This document shows positions 43,912-55,468 of a stretch of 64,000 bases of DNA, one piece after another. Below the pieces are notes generated by a model. It saw nothing but the letters and a program-made list of their open reading frames with translations, ran no database searches and was not told the DNA's origin. Position numbers and translations under genes: made by a program. The stretch is from Haematobia irritans. Lineage: Eukaryota > Arthropoda > Insecta > Diptera > Muscidae. Location: positions 65,027,011 to 65,091,010 of the forward strand of contig NC_134400.1 of the NCBI RefSeq assembly GCF_050003625.1, written 5' to 3'. Numbering within the stretch: position 1 is the first letter of the stretch; every line of letters begins with the position of its first letter.

Positions 43912-45776
43912 ACAAGTAAGTAAAGTCTAAAGTCGGGCGAAGGCGACTATATTATACCCTACCATCTCAACTACTTAAAATTTGCTGGGAGCTATATAAA
44001 AGTTTGCATTTCCAGATACAAATACTTTTAATGGAAACAATTTTTTTGTACTTCTACAAAAACTTTAGAATTAAAATTTAAATCGGCTAACGTCCTGGGC
44101 TGAAACACAATATTAGTAAAAAATATGGGAAATATGAAGCGAGAGAAATTGTACAAAAGAGATTTATGATTTTTTAGGCGATACATATGTATTCGAGATA
44201 TAGGACAATTAGAGTAATATTTACAATTTTTGCTACTCAGCAGTGGCGATTTTACAAGGATATATGGGTTGTGATATATTATTTGGTCTAGTCGGGCGAC
44301 TTGGAGCCTTATTTAAAACTCATCCGTTCTGTGGAAATTTTGGCATTGCAGTGTGTAGGATATGGCAAAGATATGGGGAAATCATCACAGAATTTTGTGT
44401 AAAGTGTGAGAATTTTGGTCATATTTGTATTCTCTGAGGAAACTATCCAGTCAATTAGAGGAAAATCCCATTAAAAATGGGTCTAAAATATGAAACAGTC
44501 TACCATATTTCCCCAACTCTTGTGTACGTATATATGGGAGCTATACATGCATAGTTAGAATAATAATTCTGCTATCTATGGGAAATTTCACGTAAATGGG
44601 GGTATAACTTTGGCCCCCCTGGTCATATGAGTGCAAATCGGACGGGAGATATATATGGAAGCCATATCTAAATCTGAACCGATTTCAACCAAATTTGCCA
44701 CAATTACCTATACTACTAAACGTACTCCTTGTGCGAAATATGAAGCAAATCACTGCAAACCCCTGGATTTTGAGGCCATATAAGATCAAATGGGACGAAA
44801 TATATATATGGGAGCAATATCAAAATCTGAATCGATTTTGACCATATTTGACACATACAATAATATCGTTAAAAGTACCGCTTGTGCAAAATTTGAAGTA
44901 AGTAAGGGCAAAACTCTATCTTTTGTCGCCATATAAGTTCAAATCGGACGAAAGATATATATGGGAGCTATATCTAAATTTTTACCGATTTCAATCAAAT
45001 TTACCAAGCATTGGTAGAATGTCAATTCTACCCTCTGTGCAAAATTTCACGAAGATCGGTAGTAAACTTTGGCCTCTGTGGTCGTATGAGTCTAAATCGG
45101 ACGAAAGATATATATGGGAGCTATATCTAAATCTGAACCGATTTGGCTGATATTTTGCAAGATTTTCGAGATTCATAAAATATTTGGATGTACGGTATTT
45201 CAAGAAAATCGGTTGATAAACACGCTAACTATGACCACATCGGGGATAAGAATGTCAATTCTACCCTCTATGCAAAATTTCACGAAGATCGGTAGTAAAC
45301 TTTGGCCTCTGTGGTCATATGAGTCTAAATCGGACGAAAGATATATATGGGAGCTATATCTAGATCTGAACCGATTTGGCTGATATTTTGCAAGATTTTC
45401 GAGATTCATAAAATATTTGGATGTACGGTATTTCAAGAAAATCGGTTGATAAACACGCTAACTATGACCACATCGGGGATAAATATATATGGCAGCTATA
45501 TCTAAATCTGGACCGATTTTTTCCAATAGCGATTGTCTCTGTCCCAAGAAACGGCCCTATGCCAAATTTGAGGACGATCGGACTTAAATTGCGAGCTGTA
45601 CTTTGTGCACAAAATTACATATACAGACAGACGGACATCGCTAAATCGACTCAGAATTTAATTCTAAGCCGATCGGTATACTAAAAGATGGGTCTATGAC
45701 CACTATTTCTTGGCGTTACATACAAATGCACAAACTTATTATACCCTGTACCACAGTAGTGGTGAAGGGTATAAAC
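43912..45776 (+). mobile_element. Repeat R (TATACCC-ended fly repeat)
   Basis: Begins acaagtaagtaaagtctaaa gtcgggcgaaggc with ttataccctacc nearby, and ends with a hairpin (taccctgtaccac agta gtggtgaagggta, 45750-45772). The interior repeats the phrase atatatgggagctatatcta with aatcggacgaaag many times. T1 supplies the empty site. No target duplication beyond an ambiguous A is seen. I recall similar repeats across flies but do not assign a class; a Helitron-like origin is possible because of the 3' hairpin. Confidence 0.75.
45018..45483 (+). repeat. Two 233-bp tandem units within repeat R
   Basis: The segment beginning aatgtcaattctaccctct at 45018 recurs at 45251, giving a period of 233 bp. 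The two units differ at a handful of sites. The second ends near 45483, where cggggata is followed by different sequence. Confidence 0.9.
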
Positions 45777-46523
45777 TAGGGATCTATAAATCGAAAATCG
45801 ATTAATCGATTATTCGAATATTGGCATGAAAATCTAAAAAAATCGAAATCGATTATCAACCTAAAAATAATCGCAAAATCGATTTTAGATTTTCGACTAA
45901 TTTTTAATTTTGACGATCCAATATAGATTTTAGATTTTCAACTATTTTTTTAATTTTGATTTTCACAAATCGATTTTAATGTTTTATTCATTGGTTTAAA
46001 TTAAATTGAAATGTGCGTAGATGTAAGGAATTCTATTACCAATAAGAATAAAAATTCTGATTTGATTAAATAAAATATCAAAGTGGTGGAAATGAATCCT
46101 TTGTGATTTCAATTTCCTTCAATTTATACCGTTTGCAATAGGGCCCCAGGAATGAAACAAGGCCACAAATTTGGGGCGACACTTAATAATTTTGGGAAAT
46201 AATGATAAATGATTTGTACATGTTAAAAATTTTATATTGAACCTCCTACAAATATAACAAACAAATTTAAAAAATTAACACGTTTGACCAGAACACTAAT
46301 TTTTGTCATTTCATACCAACTATTGTTGACAACACTCGAAAAAAGACAAATAGATTTCATAAAATTGATTATTTTGTATAGTCATTATTTCTATGAAATT
46401 CGATTATGAAAAATCGAATATTCGAATTTTGATTGGTAAAAATAATCGAAAATCGATTTTCGATTAAAAGTCAATAATCGAAAAGTCGAAAAATCGATTA
46501 TTGGTTTCTACTATAGATCCCTA
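45777..46523. mobile_element. hAT-type MITE
   Basis: 747 bp with 12-bp inverted ends tagggatctata / tatagatcccta and the 8-bp duplication gtataaac at 45769-45776 and 46524-46531. An 8-bp duplication with T at position 2 and A at position 7 is the hAT pattern (known biology). The subterminal regions are rich in aatcgatt and cgaaaatcg motifs. No transposase. Confidence 0.9.
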
Positions 46524-46844
46524 GTATAAACATTTTATACTTACGAATACTTCGGTATATCCACAAATTTAGTTTTTTCAGTCATCCTGAAATATTGCCA
46601 TTAACGCGTCTATTTACTCTATGTGAACAAACTAAACTACTAAGGCGACAACTTAGTTTTTAGCAACGGCGACATATCATATGCTACGGGAATGTGATAA
46701 TTAATACCATAATAATACCGGATGTAAATGATTTGATAGAAAGTGGTATCAAAATTAGAAGGTAACGTGAACCAATCAATTAATAACAAACGGTAATGGC
46801 CACGTACCGCCTTTTTTCTACCAGTGTAGTAGTAAGCCATAATC

Positions 46845-47095
46845 TTAACGGTAAGATTTTTGGTAGCGGGCACGAGCACCTGGACTACCGAATTTCTTGG
46901 GTTCGCAACGACGTGGATCACCAACCAACAAGGTTCTGTCGTATCGAACTTTTCTCTACTGAGCAACAACAAATGTTCTTGCAATTTGTATTGCAAAACT
47001 TTGGGTTCAATTTGTTCCTAAGGATGGCCATTGACACGGAGGAGGCCACGACCACCAGCGGTTTTTGTTTGCTGAAAAAGGGAAAGCAGTAGCAT
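46845..47095 (-). pseudogene. RpS16: Processed pseudogene of ribosomal protein S16 (uS9)
   Basis: Minus strand. The end reads [18 protein letters not shown] then [13 protein letters not shown] and a stop at 46845-46847, the conserved C-terminus of eukaryotic RpS16. Upstream, in shifted frames, are RGLLRVNGHP, EQIEPKVLQYKLQEHLLLL and SREKF. About 45-50 residues between SREKF and the DRTLL block are deleted, and the N-terminal part before RGLL is degraded. There are no introns between the joined blocks. Its 3' side touches the right end of T2. This is the only host-gene sequence I can identify. The functional gene must lie elsewhere. Confidence 0.88.
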
Positions 47096-47754
47096 GTAGT
47101 TGTTTCAGCAAACATTCGTTAGTTAAAACAGCAAACATTTTTACAGTTAAAATAGCAAACAAATGCTGCTGGTTTTTTGTCCCAGTAACAAAATTTGTCG
47201 CTTTTTTAACGATATTAAAAAAATGTAAATCATTTAATATTATAACTTCTACATTTATTAAATGTGTGAAATAAATTGAATTCCATCAAAGTATTGGAAG
47301 TTCAGCTGGAGTGTTTCTTCTTTGGCTTTATACACGCGGATAAAACATAACAATGTTAAGACAATCTGTAATGAAGTAAATAAAGCAATTAGTACTGCAC
47401 TAGTTTACACTAAAATGTACATTTGATGAGAGGTGGCTTTTTATGTATTTTCATCTCCTGAATTCGTCCTTTTTTCACTATCTTGAGCTAGATAGATATT
47501 GGTACTCATATGCAAGGTATTGAGGTGACGAACAAATGTGTACAATTGGATCAGATAAATGTTAAGTGGTTCAAAATATATCGATGAAAATGGGACACAT
47601 TTTCAAAATATGTGCTTATAATCTTATCATTTTTCCGTCCATTTTCTTTTAGTTGATCTTTGTTCATACTTTAGAGTATCATCTTTATGAGCATTAAGAG
47701 AAATCGGACGTTTTTTAACGGTTGGTACTATTCCGCCGGAACTGTATCACTGTA
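47096..47754. other. Unassigned AT-rich stretch
   Basis: About 660 bp without a recognised gene. 47100-47270 repeats cagcaaaca-type motifs. The remainder is AT-rich, with short open frames lacking domains. Confidence 0.4.
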
Positions 47755-47976
47755 CGAGGGCGGTTCGGAAACTTCTTAGCCTATCAATGAAAGAGAATAG
47801 TTAGTTTTTCAAAAATATTAATATTTTTCAATGAATTGCTTCTTCAGAGGGTTATTTGATCTATAATATTATTATAATTAATTAGTTTTGTTAAACAATT
47901 AGCATTTTATAAATATATACAATATAATAAACTTCTTAATTTAAAACTACAATCTACCAGACGAACATAATTGTTA
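47755..47976 (+). mobile_element. Mariner-like terminal fragment
   Basis: cgagggcggttcggaaactt cttagcctatc starts right after TA (47753-47754). The same 52-bp sequence, with one visible difference, starts after TA at 63951. GAGGG-type ends after TA are seen in mariners (recalled). The other end is not identified. About 220 bp of AT-rich sequence follows up to X1. Confidence 0.55.
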
Positions 47977-47977
47977 A

Positions 47978-49632
47978 TACCCAATAAACACAGGATGAGC
48001 GTTTTTCAAATGCAACACCTCTTCAGTTTGAGGGTAAATATCATTTTCAACATAAATTCAACTTGACTTGAAAAAGCTCATCTTCAATTCATCTTCAAAT
48101 TGTTTGCGAATTACAACCAATTTGGCAAAATGTTGACGAAAACTTTGAAAATGTGTTGAAGATAATTGGAGAAAACTTTGACAAAACACTACCCTAAAAT
48201 GCAACGAAAAAACCACATGGTTTTCAATACTACTTTGGACAACAAAGTTCGTGGAAGAAATACAAAAATGTGGAAATTTTTTAATAATCAATTGAAATTG
48301 CTTATAATAATTGGTAAGTAAAACTAAAACACGAAATGAAAACTTGAAGGAAGTCACTAAACTCAAATCTCTTTGCAGACAACTAAAATATTTGGATGCT
48401 GATTCTTGGACACATTAAGAGGCTGGCCGATGAAAAATGGTAGTGGCTTATCGAGAAGAGAAAGTTTCCATAAATCAAAGTGCAACCAAAAAAACTTGGT
48501 ATTTATGATTTTCCATATCAACAACTACTGGATGATAATTCGCATCACATCGATAGTTTAATTTATATTGCATCATCGGTTTAATTTGTTATTTTGTGAA
48601 TTGAAATTGCTGGAAATTTATTCCAATTATCTGGCCATCAAGTTCCTGAAAAATGCCAGTATTTTAATAACAACAATTTTGTAATACCAACGTTCTTGAG
48701 GAAATCACGAAGTACCTGGTCAGTTGGAAGAAATACAAATTGGTAAGTCAAAATAAAAAGTGAAACGAAAACATAATGGAAATCACAAAACTCGATTGTT
48801 TTCCAGAAAACTAAAATCATTGAATGGTATATTCTTGGAAGATGTTGGCCGATGAAAAACCGATGAAGGAAACAACAAAGAAAAGTTTTCAGAAAACTTA
48901 CAAAGTGCAACCAATTAAAACAAAGTGCAACAATTCCTATATCAAGAACTTCTGGATGAAAATGTGCATTACATCAATTTACATCCCGTCATCAGTTTGA
49001 TATTTTGTGATTTCCTCTTGCTGGAATCTATTCTAACACACAAGCCAGCAAGTTCCTCGATAGTAATTATTTCAAATTGCCAGCATATTAATGACACCAA
49101 CATTATGGAGGAAATGGAATTATACATGTAAAAATGTTTAAGATATTTAAAGTTGTATTCATAGTTTTATTTATTAATACGTTTAATAAGATAATTACAT
49201 TTTGATTGGTATAATATTATTATTTTCATATATTATTAATGTTATTTTTAAGATTATTATATTTGTTAACGAAAAAATAATAAAATTTACAAAATCCCTA
49301 GAAATTTAGTATTGACTTTCAGTTAGAACTAGGATTGACTTTCATACAAATTGTGGTTTGAAAGTATTCGCAACAATGCTAGTTTTTTATTTTTCTCACA
49401 TTGAAAACTGTTTGAGAAATTATTGAGTAGCGATGCATTTCAATTTGAGGATTACAATTGAGAAATTATTGTTATTGTGTTGAATTTTACTGTTGAGGGT
49501 AATGTCTGTTTTTTGTTGAGAACGCGATTTTCTCAAAAATTTCTCAACTTGAATATTACCCTAATCCTTTGAAAAAATGTTTGAAAAATTATTGAATTTT
49601 AGTATTTTTCAAACGTTTGTGTTTATTGGGTA
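47978..49632 (+). mobile_element. Repeat X1, fullest copy of an unclassified element
   Basis: About 1.65 kb between inverted ends tacccaataaacaca and tgtgtttattgggta. Flanks allow TA or TTA as target duplication, so this is ambiguous. Two internal modules (around 48330-48560 and 48740-49010) each begin with an intron-like block (ggtaagt ... ttgcag or ttccag) followed by a degenerate exon-like block (ctaaaatatttggatgctga; ggccgatgaaaaa). No intact ORF: the longest frame is 102 codons, with no domain. Further pieces are X2 and X3. Confidence 0.7.
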
Positions 49633-50103
49633 TTATGTTCGCCTAATATTAACAACAACTATCTTTAACTTACATATGAGACAATGATCACAAAACAATT
49701 ATTATTCTAATGGATCATCACTGCTCTCGTCTACTTTATCTATTGCACTGGTTTGTCTAATATTAGCTCCGTTCGAGAACACGATAATTTTTGATAATTG
49801 TTACAAATTTTTACTGGAAGTCGTTCGTTTACACCAAAACGCCACCAAAAGAGAGCCGGAGAGAGACTACATTTGACAGTTATGAGATAGAGAAATTGCA
49901 AGTTTTTGCTAGAGATTTTTTCCCCAGTAAAATCTTGCAAACCATAGCATACGTTGCCAGCTGGTTATTGATAACAAACAAAGTACCAATACAATGTACA
50001 TGTTCGGCAACTACGATTGGAAGTTAAATATACATGATTCGTTTTTTGTTTTCAATGTTTTAGCAGCTGAAATTTTCAATGTGCAAATAGTTACTGGATA
50101 CCG
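49633..50103. other. Unassigned region
   Basis: About 470 bp with repeated ttttactgg / ccagtaaa motifs and short frames without domains. No element boundary can be set. Confidence 0.35.
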
Positions 50104-50206
50104 TTCGTGTACTTTTCAGCAATTTTAAGCAAAGAGTGTAAAATATACTCTTACTCTCTTGCTAGTTTTTACTGGATATTTTTTACTGGAAAAGTACGCG
50201 AACAGA
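50104..50206. repeat. Short foldback repeat
   Basis: gttcgtgtacttttcagcaa at 50104 is the imperfect inverted complement of ttactggaaaagtacgcgaac ending at 50206. It forms a roughly 100-bp hairpin-capable unit. A Penelope 3' region starts immediately to the right. Confidence 0.6.
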
Positions 50207-50615
50207 CCTATTGTTGTTCGGATTATTCCTCGTCAATTGGTCATCGTTTTTGCATATCATGTGTCTGTATATGTGTGCTATGCTGTCTGTGTCCGTTTTG
50301 TAATTTATTCGTCGATTTGTTGGTACATTATTGATGTGCAGCATTTCTAATATGTACCTTTTGTTGTTATTGCTTTCTTGTTGCAATATGCGTATATTAT
50401 TGAAGTTTGGTTGATGACTGGTTGTTGCACAGTGGGTTGCTAATGCTGTTTTTTGGAATTTTTGATTGTTACGATTTTTATATCTGATTTGTGGCCTGCT
50501 ATTCTTGTTTTTAATTTATTTTTTGTGGTTCCGATGTAGACCATTTCACATTTTTCTGAAGAATTTCCTTCATATGGAATTTCATAAATAACGTTCGGTG
50601 TTTCTTCCTTTTGGA
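50207..50615 (-). pseudogene. Penelope-like element 3' end with GIY-YIG domain
   Basis: Minus-strand fragment encoding the end of a Penelope-like retroelement: KEETPNVIYEIPYEGNSSEK, CEMVYIGTTKNKLKTRIAGH, KSDIK, then a frameshift and the C-terminus. The VIYEIP ... YIGTT pattern is the GIY-YIG endonuclease that PLEs use for integration. Downstream sequence (cccactgtgcaacaaccagt, caacaaaaggtacatatta) is the same as after the other copy at 58290-58400, and here it is about 50 bp longer. It meets a plus-strand PLE 5' part head-on at about 50615. Confidence 0.85.
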
Positions 50616-51165
50616 TTCGTGAATAAAACGAAAACTGAATTTCCGGATGACATAAAATGGCTCCTATCACTCGGACAAAAATTTGGTGTACCAACGCGTA
50701 AAGCCGATTTTCCGATTTTCAAGAATATTGCAGATGGGGAAACCCTAATACAAACGCACAGCAGTAAGGAAGAACAGGAAAAGGCTAGAACAAAATTCGC
50801 AACTTCAGTAGACAACTTTAGAAACAAAATGAACCAAAGCGGAAGGGATAGATTTATTACAAACACAGTGGGACGAGCAAAAAATTTTTTGAAAAAGAAT
50901 AGAAACATTTTAATTATGAACGCGGACAAAGGCAATACGACAGTGGCTATTGAAAAAGAAGATTATCGAAAACGAATGCAACAAATCGTAGGCGACATGA
51001 TGACCTACCAACGAGTAAATAAGGATCCGACACAAGGCCTGCAAAAAAGGAATAACGAACTGGTAGAAGAATTATTCAGGAACAAGTTAATTACAGAATT
51101 GGAAAGAAGAAGATTGAAGACTGAAATTTGTGACAGACACCATGTTGAACATTTAATAATATATT
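50616..51165 (+). pseudogene. Penelope-like element N-terminal/RT-upstream region
   Basis: Plus-strand open stretch of about 180 codons: NKTKTEFPDDIKWLLSLGQKFGVP, RDRFITNTVGRAKNFLKK, NILIMNADKGNTTVAIEKED and DPTQGLQKRNNELVEELFRN, ending RRRLKTE near 51125. The ADKGN block and LSLGxKF motif are typical of the region preceding the RT fingers in Penelope-like elements (recalled). The sequence stops matching just before the expected APRLYGLPK block, which begins the other copy at 57014. No start codon can be assigned. It is a fragment. Confidence 0.8.
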
Positions 51166-51169
51166 TTGT

Positions 51170-53650
51170 TGTCTTCTTTGCAAAATTTAAGCTGAATGGG
51201 TATGACGATGTTTACATTTGAAGATGATCATTCACAATGACTTGATGCCATAGTTTTGCGTTGCAACTTAAATCAATACGAAAGTAGGTATCTTCAAATC
51301 TGTAAAGAGTACGAAGTGGTGCAATCTTGTCGACGCATTATTGTTATCGAGTTAGGAGTCAGAATTAGGCCAGTTGTCGGAAGATGGTTTGAGGTGGCCT
51401 TTTTGAGTTTAGACACAGAGCAGAGAACATCAACATTTATAAACTCACATCGTGTTATCATGTTAATGTATTAAAGTTGTGATTTTTCTTTGAGCCGTGG
51501 GGAACGTTCAATACATTAGGAAAATCTATTGAAAATATATTTTTATAACATATAGACAGGTAAGACTACAATTTTAATTTATTGCCCGAATTTGTAATTT
51601 GACCCAGTAAAGTATGTGAATGTTATCAAATTAAAACATATTGACTTAAGACAAAAAAAGAAATAAATTTTTAGCATTTCGTGGACATAAAATTGAATTT
51701 TTCGAAGTATGATATGTATTAAAACACCAAATCAAGCTACTATTTAATGTGTCATTACTAATACATATGAAAATGAACACATAGTGAAACCAATTGTTAT
51801 TTTCAATAAGTCTGAATAAAATATAGTAAATGTGTTAATATTTTTTTTTTTTTGGTAAATGTTTTAATACATGTACTATTTCATAAAAAAAAATTTCATT
51901 TATACATTTCGACGAAATACGTAACATTTTTTTTGTCGGAATTCCATTAGGGCCAACCGCGTGCTAGAGCCACCTATGGTTACTTACAAAACACGTGTTA
52001 GGTTCCACATGGTGAGCTTTTGGTGTGGGGAACGGGAGATGCCAACCGTCGTGGTAGATACGTTGCCACTCGAATAACAAAGATAACGAATACAACAAAA
52101 TTAAAAAAACTGAAAATATTCGGAAGGCTGTAAATTAGAAGCCCAGGCCTCCAAGCATCCCGTCCAAAGGTACCACGTGAGTCGTAAAGCTAACCTTTAC
52201 ATGTCTATGTCCATCAACTAAATTAACACTAACAACTGTAGCAAAACTTCAAAAATAATGTGTCAAATGATGTCTCAAATAAGAAAATATGAAAAAGTAT
52301 CTCACAAGCATTTGTCCGAATAATAAACTCACAAAACGAAGACAGAAAAAGGGCCAAAGTCAAACTTAGCTAAAGTCTTAACTATTTGCTAAATGTTTTT
52401 ATATGAAATAAAGAAAGAATTGGAAAACGAGACAGAAACAAATAATAAAAAAATCTTTATTAGAAGATATATCAATTAAATATTAATTATACCTAATATA
52501 GTAACGAAATCTAAAAAAAAGGTAAAACAAGAATATTGGCCAAATCAAAAACTCATCAAAATTGTGGTTGGGTCTGTATGTATTATCAAAAAATGTTATT
52601 AAATAATTAAAACTATGCATTAGATGAAAGCTGGATAGAAAATATCCATTACAATCAAAATTGTTAATAATAATCAGTATTTATGAAGAATTTTCAAAAT
52701 TACATTAAAAATAAAACAATATAAATACCGAAATATATATTTATAACACAGAATATATTCTATGTAAAAAGATGTTGTATTAAATGTTAAAATAATAAAT
52801 GTTATTATATTGTTATGTATGAATAGATTACAATACAAAAAAAATTAAAGTTCCAAATATATTGATCGTAAAAATGAAAATTTCATTATTATGAGCAAAA
52901 CTGCTTATAATAATCTAATTTTTTAATTTATTTTTCAGAAAATATTTATAAAAACTATAAAAATGTAGTATATAAATATTTATATATTAAACAAATAATA
53001 AAACAATAACACTGATAAAATATTCAATTGATAATTCCACTTCATATAAAAATACAATGATAAATAAATATAAAATTCAAAATAAAATAAATAGATAAAA
53101 ATGTACTTAAATAAATAAACTGATATTAAAAATAAAAACAATAGAATATTAATAAATATTGTTTTTATACGTATATGTATACTTAACATATAAATATATG
53201 GATATTAAATAAATGTAAATACATTAACTAAATAAACTGCAAAAAAATATTCTAATTTAAATAAATAAATAGTCCAGAATCTCCTTTATATGTTGATCTA
53301 TATATATACGTCAAATAAAAACACATACAGCAATCTGATGATTAACATATATAATAATAATAAGAAAAAAAGTATTACTCTGACTACTTAAAAAAATTGA
53401 AATGAATATAAGTTGTGTTCCTTTACGTACTACTAGTTACTACTTTTACTAGTTTTTACTAGAAACCGTTCCTCAACCCCAAAAAATAGTAAAATTAGTA
53501 ATCAATTTTAAGAGAACAATGTCAAAATGCATGTCTCTTTTAAAATTTTTTTACTACAAGTTACTCGACAAATTCTTCCTAGTAAAAGTAGTATATATGT
53601 CATGTACGGCATGACAAAAATAATTGTTTACTTTATAAGTTGTAAAAGCA
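51170..53650. other. Long AT-rich non-coding stretch
   Basis: About 2.5 kb, very AT-rich, with no gene. 51940-52220 is a more GC-balanced island (caaccgcgtgctagagccac ... caagcatcccgtccaaagg) that may be the end of an unrecognised element. 52440-53400 is almost pure A/T with (taaa)n-like runs. 53420-53600 carries several tactagt / ttttactag motifs and could include the left end of the Harbinger element. Confidence 0.4.
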
Positions 53651-53654
53651 CGAA

Positions 53655-55295
53655 ATGAATAAAAAAAACGTTATACCACTTCTTGTGGAATCTAGCAGCG
53701 ACGAAGCTATGTTACTGGAAGAATCCGACGATGAAGACATCTCAGAATCTCTTGTAAATGCCATAAGAAGTAAGTATCAAATATAGTTCCAAGTTCACAA
53801 AAATTCACGCAATAATTTCCAGATAAACGGAATTCAATAAGGAACTATACAACAGAAATTATTTCATCTTACTCAGAAGAAGAGTTCAAAACACATTTTC
53901 GTATTTCCCGGTGTCTGTTTAATTCGTTGTGTCAAAAGTTCAAAGAAAGCATTACATATCAAGCACTCCGTGCAGATAAAAGGCTTCCACCGGAGGATCA
54001 TTTGGCCATATTTCTTTGGTTTGCTGGACATGAAGCCTGCAGTTTCCGGGACATTTCTGATAGATTTAATGTGACTATATCATCAGTCAACAGAGTGATT
54101 TCACGGGTGACCACGTTTCTGAGCAATGTAAGTCCTTTAGTAATCAATTGGCCAACAGACCAAGAAAAACAGCAAACAAGTGATTTTTTCAAAAACAAGT
54201 GTGGATTTTCGGGAGTAATTGGTACGTACATTGAAAAAATATTGTCGCGAGTCCAAAGATTTCATGGTCTTAAAATACGTATGTAAATTTTACATAGCAT
54301 AGAAGACGGAATTTTTTTAGTCGATAATCCTTTCAATTAAGTAGTTTTGTCTTTACAATTAGGTGATTCAACTTAAAAATGGGTGTCTTAAAAGAGAGAA
54401 AATTTTATTGGACAAAGGTCAACTTGGTTTTAATAATTTTGAAAAATTCTTCAAAATAAATAAAATTGTCCTTAAATCTGTTGACTTTTTGCATCTTGAC
54501 TGTATATTAAAAAATTGTTTAAAAATAAGTGATGTTTTCCAACACTTTATTTTAAAGACAGAATCTTTGGAACCGGACATTCTTTTTTTCAGTGTATGAA
54601 TATCGTCCAGGATAATCTCAATAGATATTAATTCTTTCTTCTTTAGGTTGCATAGATGGAATGCATATAACTATAGACCCACCAAAAAATTGCAAAGATG
54701 AGTATATTGATAGAAATGGGAATGTCACCATTGTAATGCAAGGAATTTGTAATGAAACTAGAAAGTTTACCAACATTTTTGTGGGTTATCCAGGTTCTTG
54801 CCACGACAGTTGGGTTTTACAAAATTCGCCCGTTTACCATAAAATGCAAAGTTATTGTGGAGGTAAAGAAATAATGAAAATAACGTTGCATTTTTGTATA
54901 GTTCATAAAAAATTTCAGACTTCTATCTACTTGGTGACTCGGCGTATCCATGTAGCAACGTCATTGTAACTCCATATAAAGATAATGGACATTTAAGCAG
55001 AGCTAAAAAGAACGTTAACATAAAGTTGAGCTCCGGCCGCGTAATAATTGAGCATACATTTGGAATTTTAAAACAGAGATTTCGGCAGCTTTATTATTGC
55101 AAATTGCGCGGAATGAAAAAACTCTGCCACTTCATACGGGCGTGCTGCGTTCTTCATAATATAGCAAATGAAGACGATTTCGAGTTTGATGAGGAAAATA
55201 ACAGTCTAGAAGACGAATTCTTATGTAATGAATATGTAGCATCCAGCAGTGCACTGAGAGATATGTTATGTAACCAACTTGAGCATAGTCAATAA
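53655..55295 (+). CDS. PIF/Harbinger DDE transposase (HARBI1-like), four exons
   Basis: Spliced model 53655-53769, 53823-54221, 54647-54862, 54919-55295: 1107 nt, 368 residues, all junctions GT-AG and in phase. ATG 53655 gives MNKKNVIPLLVESSSDEAML, with an acidic N-terminus. Residues of about 75-135 (LPPEDHLAIFLWFAGHEACS, FRDISDRFNVTISSVNRVIS) form the helix-turn-helix part. The catalytic domain has Asp in GCIDGMHITIDPP, Asp in DFYLLGDSAYPCSNV and Glu in GRVIIEHTFGILKQRFRQL, the DDE triad of the DDE_Tnp_4/HARBI1 family. C-terminal FIRACCVLHNIANEDD is also family-typical. It should cut and paste its element into TWA sites, with help from the neighbouring Myb-like protein. No lesion is visible: an active or recently active transposon, or possibly a domesticated gene. 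Confidence 0.92.
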
Positions 55296-55468
55296 ATTTG
55301 ATAAATAAAAACTTTTTTATTCATTATTTTATGTAGCACAATAATAAATCCTTTCTATTTATGCGCCTTGGCAAAATAAACAAATAAGTGTATATATTTT
55401 TGCATTTATTTTATATGAAAAGTTATGCATATTGACAATCGATTCATATCTACCAAATATTTCAAATG

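Larger units (their letters stand above)
43390..46826 (+). mobile_element. MITE family T, copy T2, with nested insertions
   Basis: The left end is cacccatagaaaaattatta and the right end ttttttctaccagtg, flanked by TA (43388-43389 and 46827-46828). The flanking pieces match T1 closely. It is interrupted by repeat R (about 43912-45776) and the hAT-type MITE (45777-46523). Without these it is about 820 bp. It provides the empty site for K2. Confidence 0.85.

Noticed and set aside
46640..46996. 118-codon minus frame over the RpS16 region as a real gene
   Set aside because: It mixes shifted RpS16 frames with the T2 MITE end; the true RpS16 reading is in other frames and is broken.
49783..50206. 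A MITE spanning 49783-50206 with gttcg-type ends
   Set aside because: The left end matches the right only over a few bases. Only the 50104-50206 foldback is supported.
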